Assembly (NCBI RefSeq): GCF_014649395.1
Contig: NZ_BMSY01000001.1
Span: forward strand, 744,001-808,000
Direction of reading: 5' to 3'
Origin: Streptomyces aureoverticillatus
GTDB taxonomy: Bacteria > Actinomycetota > Actinomycetes > Streptomycetales > Streptomycetaceae
DNA: 64,000 bases
Below, piece by piece: positions 57,203 to 64,000 of the stretch (position 1 is its first letter; each line of letters starts with the position of its first letter). The notes beneath the pieces were generated by a model. It made no database searches. It saw only the letters and a program-made list of their open reading frames with translations, and was not told the origin of the DNA. The translations under genes were made by a program, and so were the position numbers.

Positions 57203-58741
57203 TCAGCCCGCGAACCACCGCACCGGCCGCGGCGCGAGGTTCTCGTAGACGTGCTTGGCCTCGCGGTACTCGGCGAGTCCCGCGGGGCCCAGCTCGCGGC
57301 CGACGCCGCTCTTGCCGAAGCCGCCCCACTCGGCCTGCGGCAGGTAGGGGTGGAAGTCGTTGATCCAGATGGTGCCGTGGCGCATCCGGCGGGCCATGCG
57401 GCGGGCGCGGCCCGAGTCGGTGGTCCACACGGCGCCCGCGAGTCCGTACTCGGTGTCGTTGGCGAGCGCGACGGCCTCGTCCTCGGTACGGAACGTCTCG
57501 ACCGAGAGCACCGGCCCGAAGACCTCCTCGCGGACGACCTTCATGCCGCGGTGGCACTGGTCGAGGACGGTCGGCTCGTAGAAGTAGCCGGTGGCCGGGC
57601 GCACGTCGCTCGGCTCGGGGCGCTTGCCGCCGCAGCGCAGCACGGCGCCCTCCTCCAGCGCGGAGGCGACGTACATCTCCGTCTTCTCGCGCTGCTGCTG
57701 CGAGACGAGCGGGCCGCACTCGACGCCGTCCTCGGTGCCGCGGCCCAGCTTGATCTTCTCGGCGCGGCGGGCGAGTTCGGCGACGAAGCGCTCGCGCACC
57801 GACTCCTCGATGATGAGGCGGCCGCCGGCCGAGCAGACCTGCCCGCTGTGGATGAAGGCGGCGTTCAGCGCCTGGTCGACGGCGGTGTCGAAGCCCTCGT
57901 CGGTGGCGCAGGCGTCCGCGAAGACGACGTTGGGGTTCTTGCCGCCGAGCTCCAGGGCGACCTTCTTCACGCCGACCGCGGCGGCCTGGGCGACCTTGGT
58001 GCCGGAGACGAGGCCGCCGGTGAAGGAGACCAGGTCGACGTCGGGGTGGTCGGCGAGGCGGGCGCCGACGGTGTGGCCGGGGCCGGTGACGATGTTGGCG
58101 ACACCGGCGGGCAGGCCCGCCTCCACGAGCAGCTCGATCAGCGCGACCGTGGTCAGCGGCGTGATCTCGCTCGGCTTGATGACGAAGGTGTTGCCGGCCG
58201 CCAGCGCGGGGGCGATCTTCCAGCTGGCCTGGAGGAGCGGGTAGTTCCAGGGGGTGATCATCGAGCAGACGCCGATGGGCTCGTGCACGACGACGCTGTG
58301 GATGTCGTCGGATCCGGCGTCGACGACGCGTCCGGCACCCTCGCCGATCACCAGATCGGCGAAGTAGCGGAAGGCGTCGGCCACGCAGTCGACGTCGACG
58401 CGGCCCTCTTCGAGGGTCTTGCCCGCGTCGCGGCTCTCCAGGAGCCCGATCTCCTCCCGGTCGCGGACGAGGAGGTCGGCGACCTTGCGCAGCAGCGCGG
58501 CGCGCTCGGCGACCGGCGTGCTCGGCCAGGGGCCCTCGTCGAAGGCCTTCCGGGCCGCGGCGATGGCGGCGTCCGCGTCCTCGGTGCCGCCCTCGGCGAT
58601 GATCGCGAACGGCTTGGCATCCGCGGGGTCGATGATCTCGCGGGTGGCGCCGGATGCGGCGCTCAGCCACTCTCCCGCCACGTGGATGGTCTGTTGTGCG
58701 GACACGTCCCTGTTGCCTTCCGTTCCTGGCATTTTCTGCAT
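57203..58741 (-). CDS. betB: Betaine aldehyde dehydrogenase (about 512 aa)
   Basis: Aldehyde dehydrogenase motifs are present: SMITPWNYPLLQASWKIAPA, the general-base Glu in KVALELGGKNPN, catalytic Cys in SGQVCSAGGRL, and EEVFGPVLSVETF. Together with the choline dehydrogenase downstream it makes glycine betaine from choline for osmoprotection. The ATG at 58739..58741 is favoured by GGTGGGG 4 nt upstream, with ATG 58732 or GTG 58705 as alternatives. It is the first gene of the operon. Confidence 0.88.
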   Translation of the reverse strand: MQKMPGTEGNRDVSAQQTIHVAGEWLSAASGATREIIDPADAKPFAIIAEGGTEDADAAIAAARKAFDEGPWPSTPVAERAALLRKVADLLVRDREEIGLLESRDAGKTLEEGRVDVDCVADAFRYFADLVIGEGAGRVVDAGSDDIHSVVVHEPIGVCSMITPWNYPLLQASWKIAPALAAGNTFVIKPSEITPLTTVALIELLVEAGLPAGVANIVTGPGHTVGARLADHPDVDLVSFTGGLVSGTKVAQAAAVGVKKVALELGGKNPNVVFADACATDEGFDTAVDQALNAAFIHSGQVCSAGGRLIIEESVRERFVAELARRAEKIKLGRGTEDGVECGPLVSQQQREKTEMYVASALEEGAVLRCGGKRPEPSDVRPATGYFYEPTVLDQCHRGMKVVREEVFGPVLSVETFRTEDEAVALANDTEYGLAGAVWTTDSGRARRMARRMRHGTIWINDFHPYLPQAEWGGFGKSGVGRELGPAGLAEYREAKHVYENLAPRPVRWFAG

Positions 58742-58899
58742 ATTGCCCCACCTGATCACCCGTGGTAGCCGGGAGCACCTGCCCCCGGCCCGGAAAAGCA
58801 TGCCTATTCGATGGCCGAAAGTGCGCTGTGTCACTGCGTATGCGGGTACGCGAGGTGAAACGTACGCTCGAAACACGTTCTGTCACCGGAGGTGACGTT

Positions 58900-59709
58900 A
58901 TGAGCACATTGTCCCGTATGCGACTGCGGAGCGCAGGCGCGGTCTGCGGTGCCGCCGCGCTGGCGCTGCTCGTCCCCGCATGCTCGGACGACGACGACGG
59001 CGGCGGCGGCGGCAACAAAAAGGACGGCACGGCGGACCTGAGCGCCCAGGAGATCTCCGACAAGGCGAAACAGGAACTGCTCGACGCCAAGTCTGTCCAT
59101 CTCACGCTGTCGGACAAGGGCAAGGGCGTCGACAAGGACGATCCGGCGGCCATGGACCTGGCGCTCGACCGCGACGGCAACTGCGCCGGAACCCTGAAAT
59201 TCGGCGGCACCGGCGGCTCGGCGGAGCTGGTCAAGCAGGGCGACAAGGTGTGGATGAAGCCGGACGAGGCGTTCTGGAAGAACCAGGTGCCCGGCGGCCA
59301 GGGCGCGGCGGCGGCCGAGCTCTTCAAGGGCCGCTACATCCACGGCAGCACGAACGACGACATGCTCAAGGGGCTCGCGGAGGTCTGCGACCTCAAGGAG
59401 CTCCAGAAGGACGTGAGCGACGACTCCGACGGCGGCGGCGACACGAAGGACCTGAAGAAGGGCAAGGTCACCACCGTCGACGACACCCGCGTGGTCCCCC
59501 TGACCGGCAAGGACGACGACGGCAACGACACCACGCTGTACGTCGCCGCCGAGGGCAAGCCGTACCTGATCCGCGCCACGGAGAAGGGCACGGGCACCGA
59601 CAAGACGACGACGCTCACCGACTACGACAAACCGGTGCCGACGAAGACGCCGTCGGCGAAGGAGTCGGTGGACGTCGCCAAGCTCCAGGAGGAGTTGCAG
59701 CAGACGTGA
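58900..59709 (+). CDS. Secreted lipoprotein, LppX/LprG-like fold possible (269 aa)
   Basis: A signal peptide (SAGAVCGAAALALLVPACSDDDD) ends in a lipobox, followed by an Asp/Gly linker. The mature part (ISDKAKQELLDAKSVHLTL, LKFGGTGGSAELVKQGDKVWMK, SVDVAKLQEELQQ) has the half-barrel look of actinobacterial LppX/LprG-type lipoproteins, but no binding function can be shown. GGAGGTGACGTT precedes the ATG at 58900. It is divergent from the bet operon and closed by a strong terminator. Confidence 0.75.
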   Translation: MSTLSRMRLRSAGAVCGAAALALLVPACSDDDDGGGGGNKKDGTADLSAQEISDKAKQELLDAKSVHLTLSDKGKGVDKDDPAAMDLALDRDGNCAGTLKFGGTGGSAELVKQGDKVWMKPDEAFWKNQVPGGQGAAAAELFKGRYIHGSTNDDMLKGLAEVCDLKELQKDVSDDSDGGGDTKDLKKGKVTTVDDTRVVPLTGKDDDGNDTTLYVAAEGKPYLIRATEKGTGTDKTTTLTDYDKPVPTKTPSAKESVDVAKLQEELQQT

Positions 59710-59715
59710 CGTGAT

Positions 59716-59761
59716 GGGACTGGGGCGGGGCACGGGCCGACCCATGCCCCGCCCCAGTCCC
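59716..59761. terminator. Bidirectional terminator with 15-bp perfect stem
   Basis: GGGACTGGGGCGGGG at 59716..59730 is inverted at 59747..59761, between two convergent genes. Confidence 0.9.
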
Positions 59762-59786
59762 CCGGGCTGCTCGTGGTGCCCCCGGA

Positions 59787-60305
59787 CTACTCCTCGTCGG
59801 GGCCGTCGGGCTCGTCCCGCGCGGTGAGGCCCGCCACCCACATCGGCATCAGCCAGTGGACGACGAAGACGCTGAGCGTCACCTGGAACACCAGCGCCTT
59901 CACGTCCACGCCCGACAGCTGGGCGACGCCCGTGCCCACGACCGTCGCGAGCAGCAGCCAGGTCATGATCCGGTGGGCGAGGGCCTTCACCCGGTCCCGC
60001 TCGGCGCGCTGCCGCTCGTCCAGGGCGCGGGAGCGCAGCTCCAGGAGGCCGCGGGTGGCGCCGTTGATGATCCCGGTCGCCACGCACCACGGCACGAGCA
60101 GCGCGACCATCACCCAGGCGGCCCAGCCCTGCTGGCCCACGACCGTGCCGAGCCAGGCCGCGACGGAGGCGACGGTCAGCACGACGTGCGCGGCGACCAC
60201 CGCGCGGCGCCGGGCCGCGGTGCGGTACAGCGGCGCGCCTTCGTTCCGGTTCATCAGGGCGTACATCCGCTGGTCGTACGCGCTCAACTGCTCCTGCTGC
60301 GCCAT
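59787..60305 (-). CDS. Multi-pass membrane protein (172 aa)
   Basis: Four predicted helices: VVAAHVVLTVASVAAWLG, WVMVALLVPWCVATGII, IMTWLLLATVVGTGVAQL, and a last one through VFVVHWLMPMWVAGL. A basic cytoplasmic loop (LRSRALDERQRAERDRVKAL) separates the pairs. It is 3 bp after the small XRE regulator, a common actinobacterial and firmicute pairing of regulator and membrane protein. Function is unknown. The stop faces the shared terminator. Confidence 0.75.
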   Translation of the reverse strand: MAQQEQLSAYDQRMYALMNRNEGAPLYRTAARRRAVVAAHVVLTVASVAAWLGTVVGQQGWAAWVMVALLVPWCVATGIINGATRGLLELRSRALDERQRAERDRVKALAHRIMTWLLLATVVGTGVAQLSGVDVKALVFQVTLSVFVVHWLMPMWVAGLTARDEPDGPDEE

Positions 60306-60308
60306 GAC

Positions 60309-60560
60309 TTAACTGTCCCTCCCGTGCCCGTACACCTGATCCGTGAGCGGCTGGAACGGCTCCAGCGAGAACAGCGCCTCGACGGGCAGCCCGAAGAACT
60401 TCGCGATCTTCAACGCGAGGTCGAGGCTCGGGTTGTACTGCCCCCGCTCGATGTAGCCGATGGTCTGGTAATGCACGCCCACGGCCGCGGCGAGGCTCTG
60501 CCGCGACACCTTCCGCTCGGCGCGCACCATCGCCAGTCTGTTGTGGACTTGCTCGCTCAT
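60309..60560 (-). CDS. Small XRE-type transcription regulator (83 aa)
   Basis: Single HTH: VRAERKVSRQSLAAAVGVH, YQTIGYIERGQYNPSLDLALKI, then FFGLPVEALFSLEPF. This is the short YgzD-type regulator usually co-transcribed with a membrane protein, as here. It probably represses its own operon. Its upstream region (60561..60638) is AT-rich and carries the promoter. Confidence 0.88.
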   Translation of the reverse strand: MSEQVHNRLAMVRAERKVSRQSLAAAVGVHYQTIGYIERGQYNPSLDLALKIAKFFGLPVEALFSLEPFQPLTDQVYGHGRDS

Positions 60561-60638
60561 GTATAAGAAGTACTACATTCGAGAGTGGTTCAGCAACAGG
60601 CCGGGCAACGGGCCGGGACGGCCTGGTGCCCGTGGGGG

Positions 60639-61706
60639 TCAGTCCGGGAGCCAGTCCTGGGCGGGGTCGTGTTCCAGCCAGCGATGGCCGGCCGCCACGG
60701 TGGCGCAGGTGCGCAGGAGTTCGGCCAGTCGGGGGGCGGCGTCCGGCGTGGCCTTCGGGGGGACGTTCAGGTGGACGAGGGACCACGCGTACAGGGGGGT
60801 CGGCTCGTGGAGGGGGATGCTGCGCAGGCCCGGTACGTCGGGGAGCGGGGCGTCCGCCGGGAACAGGGAGAAGTGGGTGGGGTCCGCGCGCAGCCGGGTG
60901 AGGAAGGGGTCCAGGCCCAGGTTCGGGCCGCCGACCCGGTTCGCGATGCCGAAGTGGTCCGCGAAGCGGGTCAGGAAGTCCAGGCGGGCCGGTTCCCCGG
61001 GGTAGCGCAGGACGCTGTCCCGGAGGTCGGCCGGGCGCAGCGCCGGTGCGCCGGCCAAGGGGTGCGCGGCGCCGAGGAGCACGTCGACCGGCTCGACGCG
61101 GACCAGGTGCGCGGACAGGTCGGCGGGGAGCAGGCCCGGCGGGACCCGGCCGAACCCCGCCTCCGCCTCGCCCCGCCGCAGCGCCCGCGCCACCGACGGC
61201 AGGTCCCGGCCCGCCCCCGGCTCCAGCCCCAGGTGCGGCGCCACCTCGATGACCGTCGCGAGCGTGCGCATCGGACCGTACAGATGGCCCCACGCGTCCA
61301 CCCGCAGCCCGCGCCGCCCCGGGCGCACCGCCGCGACGGCCGCCCGGCCCGCCGCGAGGGCCCTGCGGGCGGGCTCCAGGAAGCGGCGGCCCTCGTCCGT
61401 CAGGTCCACGCCGCGCCCGGTGCGCTCGAAGAGCCGGGCGCCCAGGGCGACTTCGAGGCGGGCGACGCGCTTGGACAGCGCCTGCTGGGTGATGCCGAGC
61501 CGGGCGGCGGCGCGGCCGAAGTGCAGCAGGTCGGCGGCGAGGACGAAGGCCCGCGCCTGCGCGAGATCGAGATCGGTTCCGGTGCCGGTTCCGGCCACCC
61601 CGGCACCACCACGGGCCCCAGGCGCCCCTCCCCCGCCCGTACGCCCCACCGCTTCCGCTTCGTCCCCATGCGTCGCGCCCACCCCCTCACCGTAGGGAAC
61701 AACCAC
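60639..61706 (-). CDS. LysR-family regulator (355 aa)
   Basis: The winged helix is about 45 residues in (LAQARAFVLAADLLHFGRAAAR, LGITQQALSKRVARLEVALG), followed by an effector domain (LRVDAWGHLYGPM..., GFGRVPPGLLPADLSAHLV). A Gly/Ala/Thr-rich low-complexity N-terminal tail of 45 residues suggests the true start may lie further in. The domain is otherwise complete. The gene it controls is not obvious. Confidence 0.82.
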   Translation of the reverse strand: MVVPYGEGVGATHGDEAEAVGRTGGGGAPGARGGAGVAGTGTGTDLDLAQARAFVLAADLLHFGRAAARLGITQQALSKRVARLEVALGARLFERTGRGVDLTDEGRRFLEPARRALAAGRAAVAAVRPGRRGLRVDAWGHLYGPMRTLATVIEVAPHLGLEPGAGRDLPSVARALRRGEAEAGFGRVPPGLLPADLSAHLVRVEPVDVLLGAAHPLAGAPALRPADLRDSVLRYPGEPARLDFLTRFADHFGIANRVGGPNLGLDPFLTRLRADPTHFSLFPADAPLPDVPGLRSIPLHEPTPLYAWSLVHLNVPPKATPDAAPRLAELLRTCATVAAGHRWLEHDPAQDWLPD

Positions 61707-61766
61707 CAGTTGTCGCTTGCGAACGGAGTTGTCGGTCGGCGGGCCGACTCGCCCACCGAGACCGGC

Positions 61767-62696
61767 TCACCCGGGCGCCGCCACCAGCTCCCGCACGCAC
61801 CCCCGCAGCCACGCGTGTGCCGGATCCGCGTCGTGCCGGGGGTGCCAGGCCATGCCGATCCTGAGCGGCGGCAGCTCCAGCGGGACGGGGAAGGTGACCA
61901 GGCCGAGGGGGTCCGTCAGCGGGCGGGCCCAGGCCATGGTCAGACCGACCAGGTCGGTCCGCAGGAGGATGAAGAGGCCCGAGGGGTACGTCCCCACGTT
62001 GCCCACGACCCGGCGGCGCAGGCCGAGTTCGGCCAGGGCGGCGTCGACCGGACCGGCCATCCGCCCCTTCCGCGACACCGTCAGATGGTCGGCGGCCGCG
62101 AACCGCTCCGGCGTCAACTCCCCCTGCAACAGCGGATGTCCGGGGCGTACGACGCCGACCATCGCGTCGTCGAAGAGGTGCTCGACCCGCACCTCGGGCG
62201 CGACCGTGTCGATCACGCCGACCTCCAGGTCGGCGACGCCCTCGCGCAGCACCGGCGCGTCCAGATGACTCTCGGACAGGAAGCGCAGCCGGATCCCCGG
62301 GGCCTCCGCCGCCACCCGGGCGAACAGCGCGGGCGCGTACGCGGCGGCGAGCGCGTCGTTGCCGACGAGCGTGAGCGTGCGCGAGAGGGCCCGCAGATCC
62401 TGGGCGCCGGGACCGGCGAACACCGCCCGCGCCCGCTCCACCACCGCGCTCACCTCCGCCTGCACCGCGAGCGCGTACGGCGTCGGCACCATGTGGCGGC
62501 CCGCCCGCACCAGGACCGGGTCGCCGAGCGCCTTGCGGACCCGGCCGAGGGTGCGGCTCATCGCGGGCTCGGACAGGTGCAGGCGGCGGGCGGCGCCGCG
62601 CACGCTGCGCTCGTCGAGCAGGACGTCGAGCGCGAGGAGCAGATTCAGGTCGAGGCCGGCTCCGTCACCCGGACTCTCCACTTGCGTCACACGCAA
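61767..62696 (-). CDS. LysR-family regulator divergent from MFS exporter (309 aa)
   Basis: The HTH is at the N-terminus (LDLNLLLALDVLLDERSVR, LSEPAMSRTLGRVRKALG). An effector domain follows with PGHPLLQGELTPERF. It lies 92 bp from the start of the divergent DHA2-type transporter, the classical regulator-exporter arrangement, so it likely controls it. Confidence 0.85.
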   Translation of the reverse strand: MRVTQVESPGDGAGLDLNLLLALDVLLDERSVRGAARRLHLSEPAMSRTLGRVRKALGDPVLVRAGRHMVPTPYALAVQAEVSAVVERARAVFAGPGAQDLRALSRTLTLVGNDALAAAYAPALFARVAAEAPGIRLRFLSESHLDAPVLREGVADLEVGVIDTVAPEVRVEHLFDDAMVGVVRPGHPLLQGELTPERFAAADHLTVSRKGRMAGPVDAALAELGLRRRVVGNVGTYPSGLFILLRTDLVGLTMAWARPLTDPLGLVTFPVPLELPPLRIGMAWHPRHDADPAHAWLRGCVRELVAAPG

Positions 62697-62788
62697 TCAT
62701 CCCTTGCAGAACTTGCACTGGAAAGCAGACACCGGCCGAGCCTACGGTGGCGGTACATCCCACGCCACACCGCTCCCGAGGAGGAGCC

Positions 62789-64000
62789 TTGCCTTCGCCT
62801 GCCCAGTCACCGGTCCCCGCCCCGCCGACCGCACCCGACCCGTCGGCGCCGTCCGAGCCCCCGACCGTCCTGAAACGGTCGACCCTCGTCGTCCTGTGCG
62901 CCTGCGTGATGGTCGCGCAGAGCATGGTCGCCGCCATCAACCTCCTGATCCCGCAGCTCGGTTCGTCCGGCCTGCACCCGTCCGCGAGCGAGATCCTGTG
63001 GACGGTCGACGCGTACGTCATCGTGTTCGCGGGCCTGCTCATCCCGGCGGGCGCCCTCGGTGACCGGTACGGCCGCAAGGGCGCGCTGCTCACCGGGCTC
63101 GGCCTGTTCGCCGCGGGCGCCACAGTGAGCGCGCTGGCCGGCTCCCCCGCCCTGCTCATCGCGGGCCGCGGTGTCTCCGGTGCCGGGGCCGCCCTGATCA
63201 TGCCCGCGACCATGTCGATCCTGATGCGCGTGGCACCGCCCGAACAGCGGCCCCGCGCGCTCGCCTCCTGGACCCTCGCGATGGGCCTCGGCGGCCTCGC
63301 CGGGAACGTCGGCGGCGGCCTCGTCGGCGAATACCTGTCCTGGCGCGCGCTGTTCTGGGTCATGGTGCCGCTCGGCGCGCTCCTCGCCCTGGCCGTGGCA
63401 CGCACAACTCCGCGTACGGACACGGCAGTTGGAGCCGCCACACCCTCCCTCGACCCGTTCGGCACCCTCCTGCTCACCGCGGGTCTCGTCGCCGTCCTCT
63501 TCGGCATCATCGAGAGCCCCATGTACGGCTGGGGCGCCCCGCGCATCCTGTGCGCCTTCGCGGCCGGGGCCGTCCTGCTCGCGGCCTTCAGCGCACACGC
63601 GCTGCGTGCGCGCGCCCCGCTGTTCGACCCGCGCGTCTTCCGCTCCGCCCGGCTGCGCGCCGCGGCCCTCGGCTCGGCGACCGCCTTCTTCGGCCTGTTC
63701 GCGCTCTTCTACGTCAACTCTCAGTACCTGCAGTACGTGAAGGGGTACGGGGCCGCGCGCGCCGGGTTCGCCATCGTGCCGCTGACGGTCGGCATGGCGC
63801 TCGTGCCGCGGCTCGCGGCACGCTGGTCCGGCTCGCCGCGGCCGGTGGTGGGCGGCGGGCTGCTGCTCATCGGCGCGGGGCTGCTCGGCGCGTCCACGGC
63901 GGACGCGGGCACGCCCTACGCGGTGTACGTCTGCTGGCTGCTCGTCATCTCGGCGGGCACCGGACTGTGCATGCCCGCCCTGACCATGGGCGTGGTCTCC
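62789..64000 (+). CDS. MFS drug/antibiotic transporter, DHA2 type (N-terminal 404 codons, leaves window)
   Basis: The TTG at 62789 has GAGGAGGAG 2 nt before it. After a Pro-rich tail, the DHA2 pattern follows: TM1 LVVLCACVMVAQSMVAAINL, PQLGSSGLHPSASEILWTVDAY, motif A GDRYGRKGALLTGL, and motif C GMGLGGLAGNVGGGLVGEYL-like (LAMGLGGLAGNVGGG). At least ten helices are seen before the window ends. It likely expels a drug or metabolite with proton exchange and is probably controlled by the divergent LysR gene. Confidence 0.85.
   Translation, partial: MPSPAQSPVPAPPTAPDPSAPSEPPTVLKRSTLVVLCACVMVAQSMVAAINLLIPQLGSSGLHPSASEILWTVDAYVIVFAGLLIPAGALGDRYGRKGALLTGLGLFAAGATVSALAGSPALLIAGRGVSGAGAALIMPATMSILMRVAPPEQRPRALASWTLAMGLGGLAGNVGGGLVGEYLSWRALFWVMVPLGALLALAVARTTPRTDTAVGAATPSLDPFGTLLLTAGLVAVLFGIIESPMYGWGAPRILCAFAAGAVLLAAFSAHALRARAPLFDPRVFRSARLRAAALGSATAFFGLFALFYVNSQYLQYVKGYGAARAGFAIVPLTVGMALVPRLAARWSGSPRPVVGGGLLLIGAGLLGASTADAGTPYAVYVCWLLVISAGTGLCMPALTMGVVS

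Noticed and set aside
55712..58768. A very long open frame (over 1000 codons) on the plus strand
   Set aside because: It is antisense to the choline and betaine aldehyde dehydrogenase genes, which have all their motifs. High GC leaves antisense frames open. The same holds for long frames opposite 5870..7135, 9201..10988 and 50077..51633.

Overview
The window is high-GC actinobacterial DNA, almost certainly from a Streptomyces chromosome. Signs are the third-position GC bias, frequent GTG/TTG starts, and families typical of the genus: an XRE-DUF5753/DUF397 pair, GAF-ANTAR, MocR/PdxR, SMI1/KNR4, and a bet operon with a duplicated ProW-type permease. About 25.5 kb of ordinary chromosome flanks one complete-looking siphovirus prophage of about 38.5 kb (13007..51467).

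Left chromosome (1..13006): GAF-ANTAR sensor, a frameshifted RsbW-like ATPase, an XRE/DUF397 regulator pair, a 0.9 kb non-coding nested inverted repeat, three lipoproteins, a membrane protein, a glutathionylspermidine-synthase-like ATP-grasp enzyme, a DMT exporter, an SMI1 immunity-type protein with the tail of a truncated upstream partner, and a PdxR-type regulator divergent from a three-gene operon (two AhpD-like proteins and a PEP mutase/isocitrate lyase-like enzyme).

Prophage: a serine integrase sits 35 bp from attR. attL and attR share TCGGGAAG. Rejoining the half sites gives an attB and an attP that are each palindromic about the same base step, which fixes the prophage ends. The left end (13.1-19.2 kb) is an accessory/regulatory block (GntR, kinase-like protein, glycine-rich-domain-like protein, Nudix hydrolase, XRE-TPR regulator). 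Replication and nucleotide genes follow on the minus strand (HNH, sigma-like factor, family A DNA polymerase, primase-helicase, PD-(D/E)XK nucleases, a broken C5-methyltransferase, dNMP kinase). Then come lysis genes (membrane proteins, amidase endolysin) and the morphogenesis genes, which read right to left from terminase to tail: small and large terminase, portal, MuF, scaffold, capsid, head-tail connectors, tail tube, frameshifted chaperones, tape measure, distal tail and minor tail. Two plus-strand genes interrupt the minus-strand blocks like morons. One has a near-consensus promoter positioned for leaderless translation (38661..39209) and one encodes a small secreted protein (47917..48258).

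The least explained part is 48.8-49.6 kb, between the terminase-side HNH gene and the integrase. It holds a tRNA-like sequence with an 8-nt anticodon loop, a nested structured element, tandem repeats carrying a 22-bp motif that recurs at the integrase 5' end and before the sigma-like gene, and a palindrome-flanked AT-rich element whose inverted twin lies at 29.5 kb. These look like the control, origin or packaging sites of the phage.

Right chromosome (51468..64000): a minus-strand glycine betaine operon (betaine aldehyde dehydrogenase, choline dehydrogenase, ABC ATPase, double permease, binding protein), then a lipoprotein, a membrane protein with its XRE regulator, two LysR regulators, and the start of an MFS drug transporter that runs off the end.
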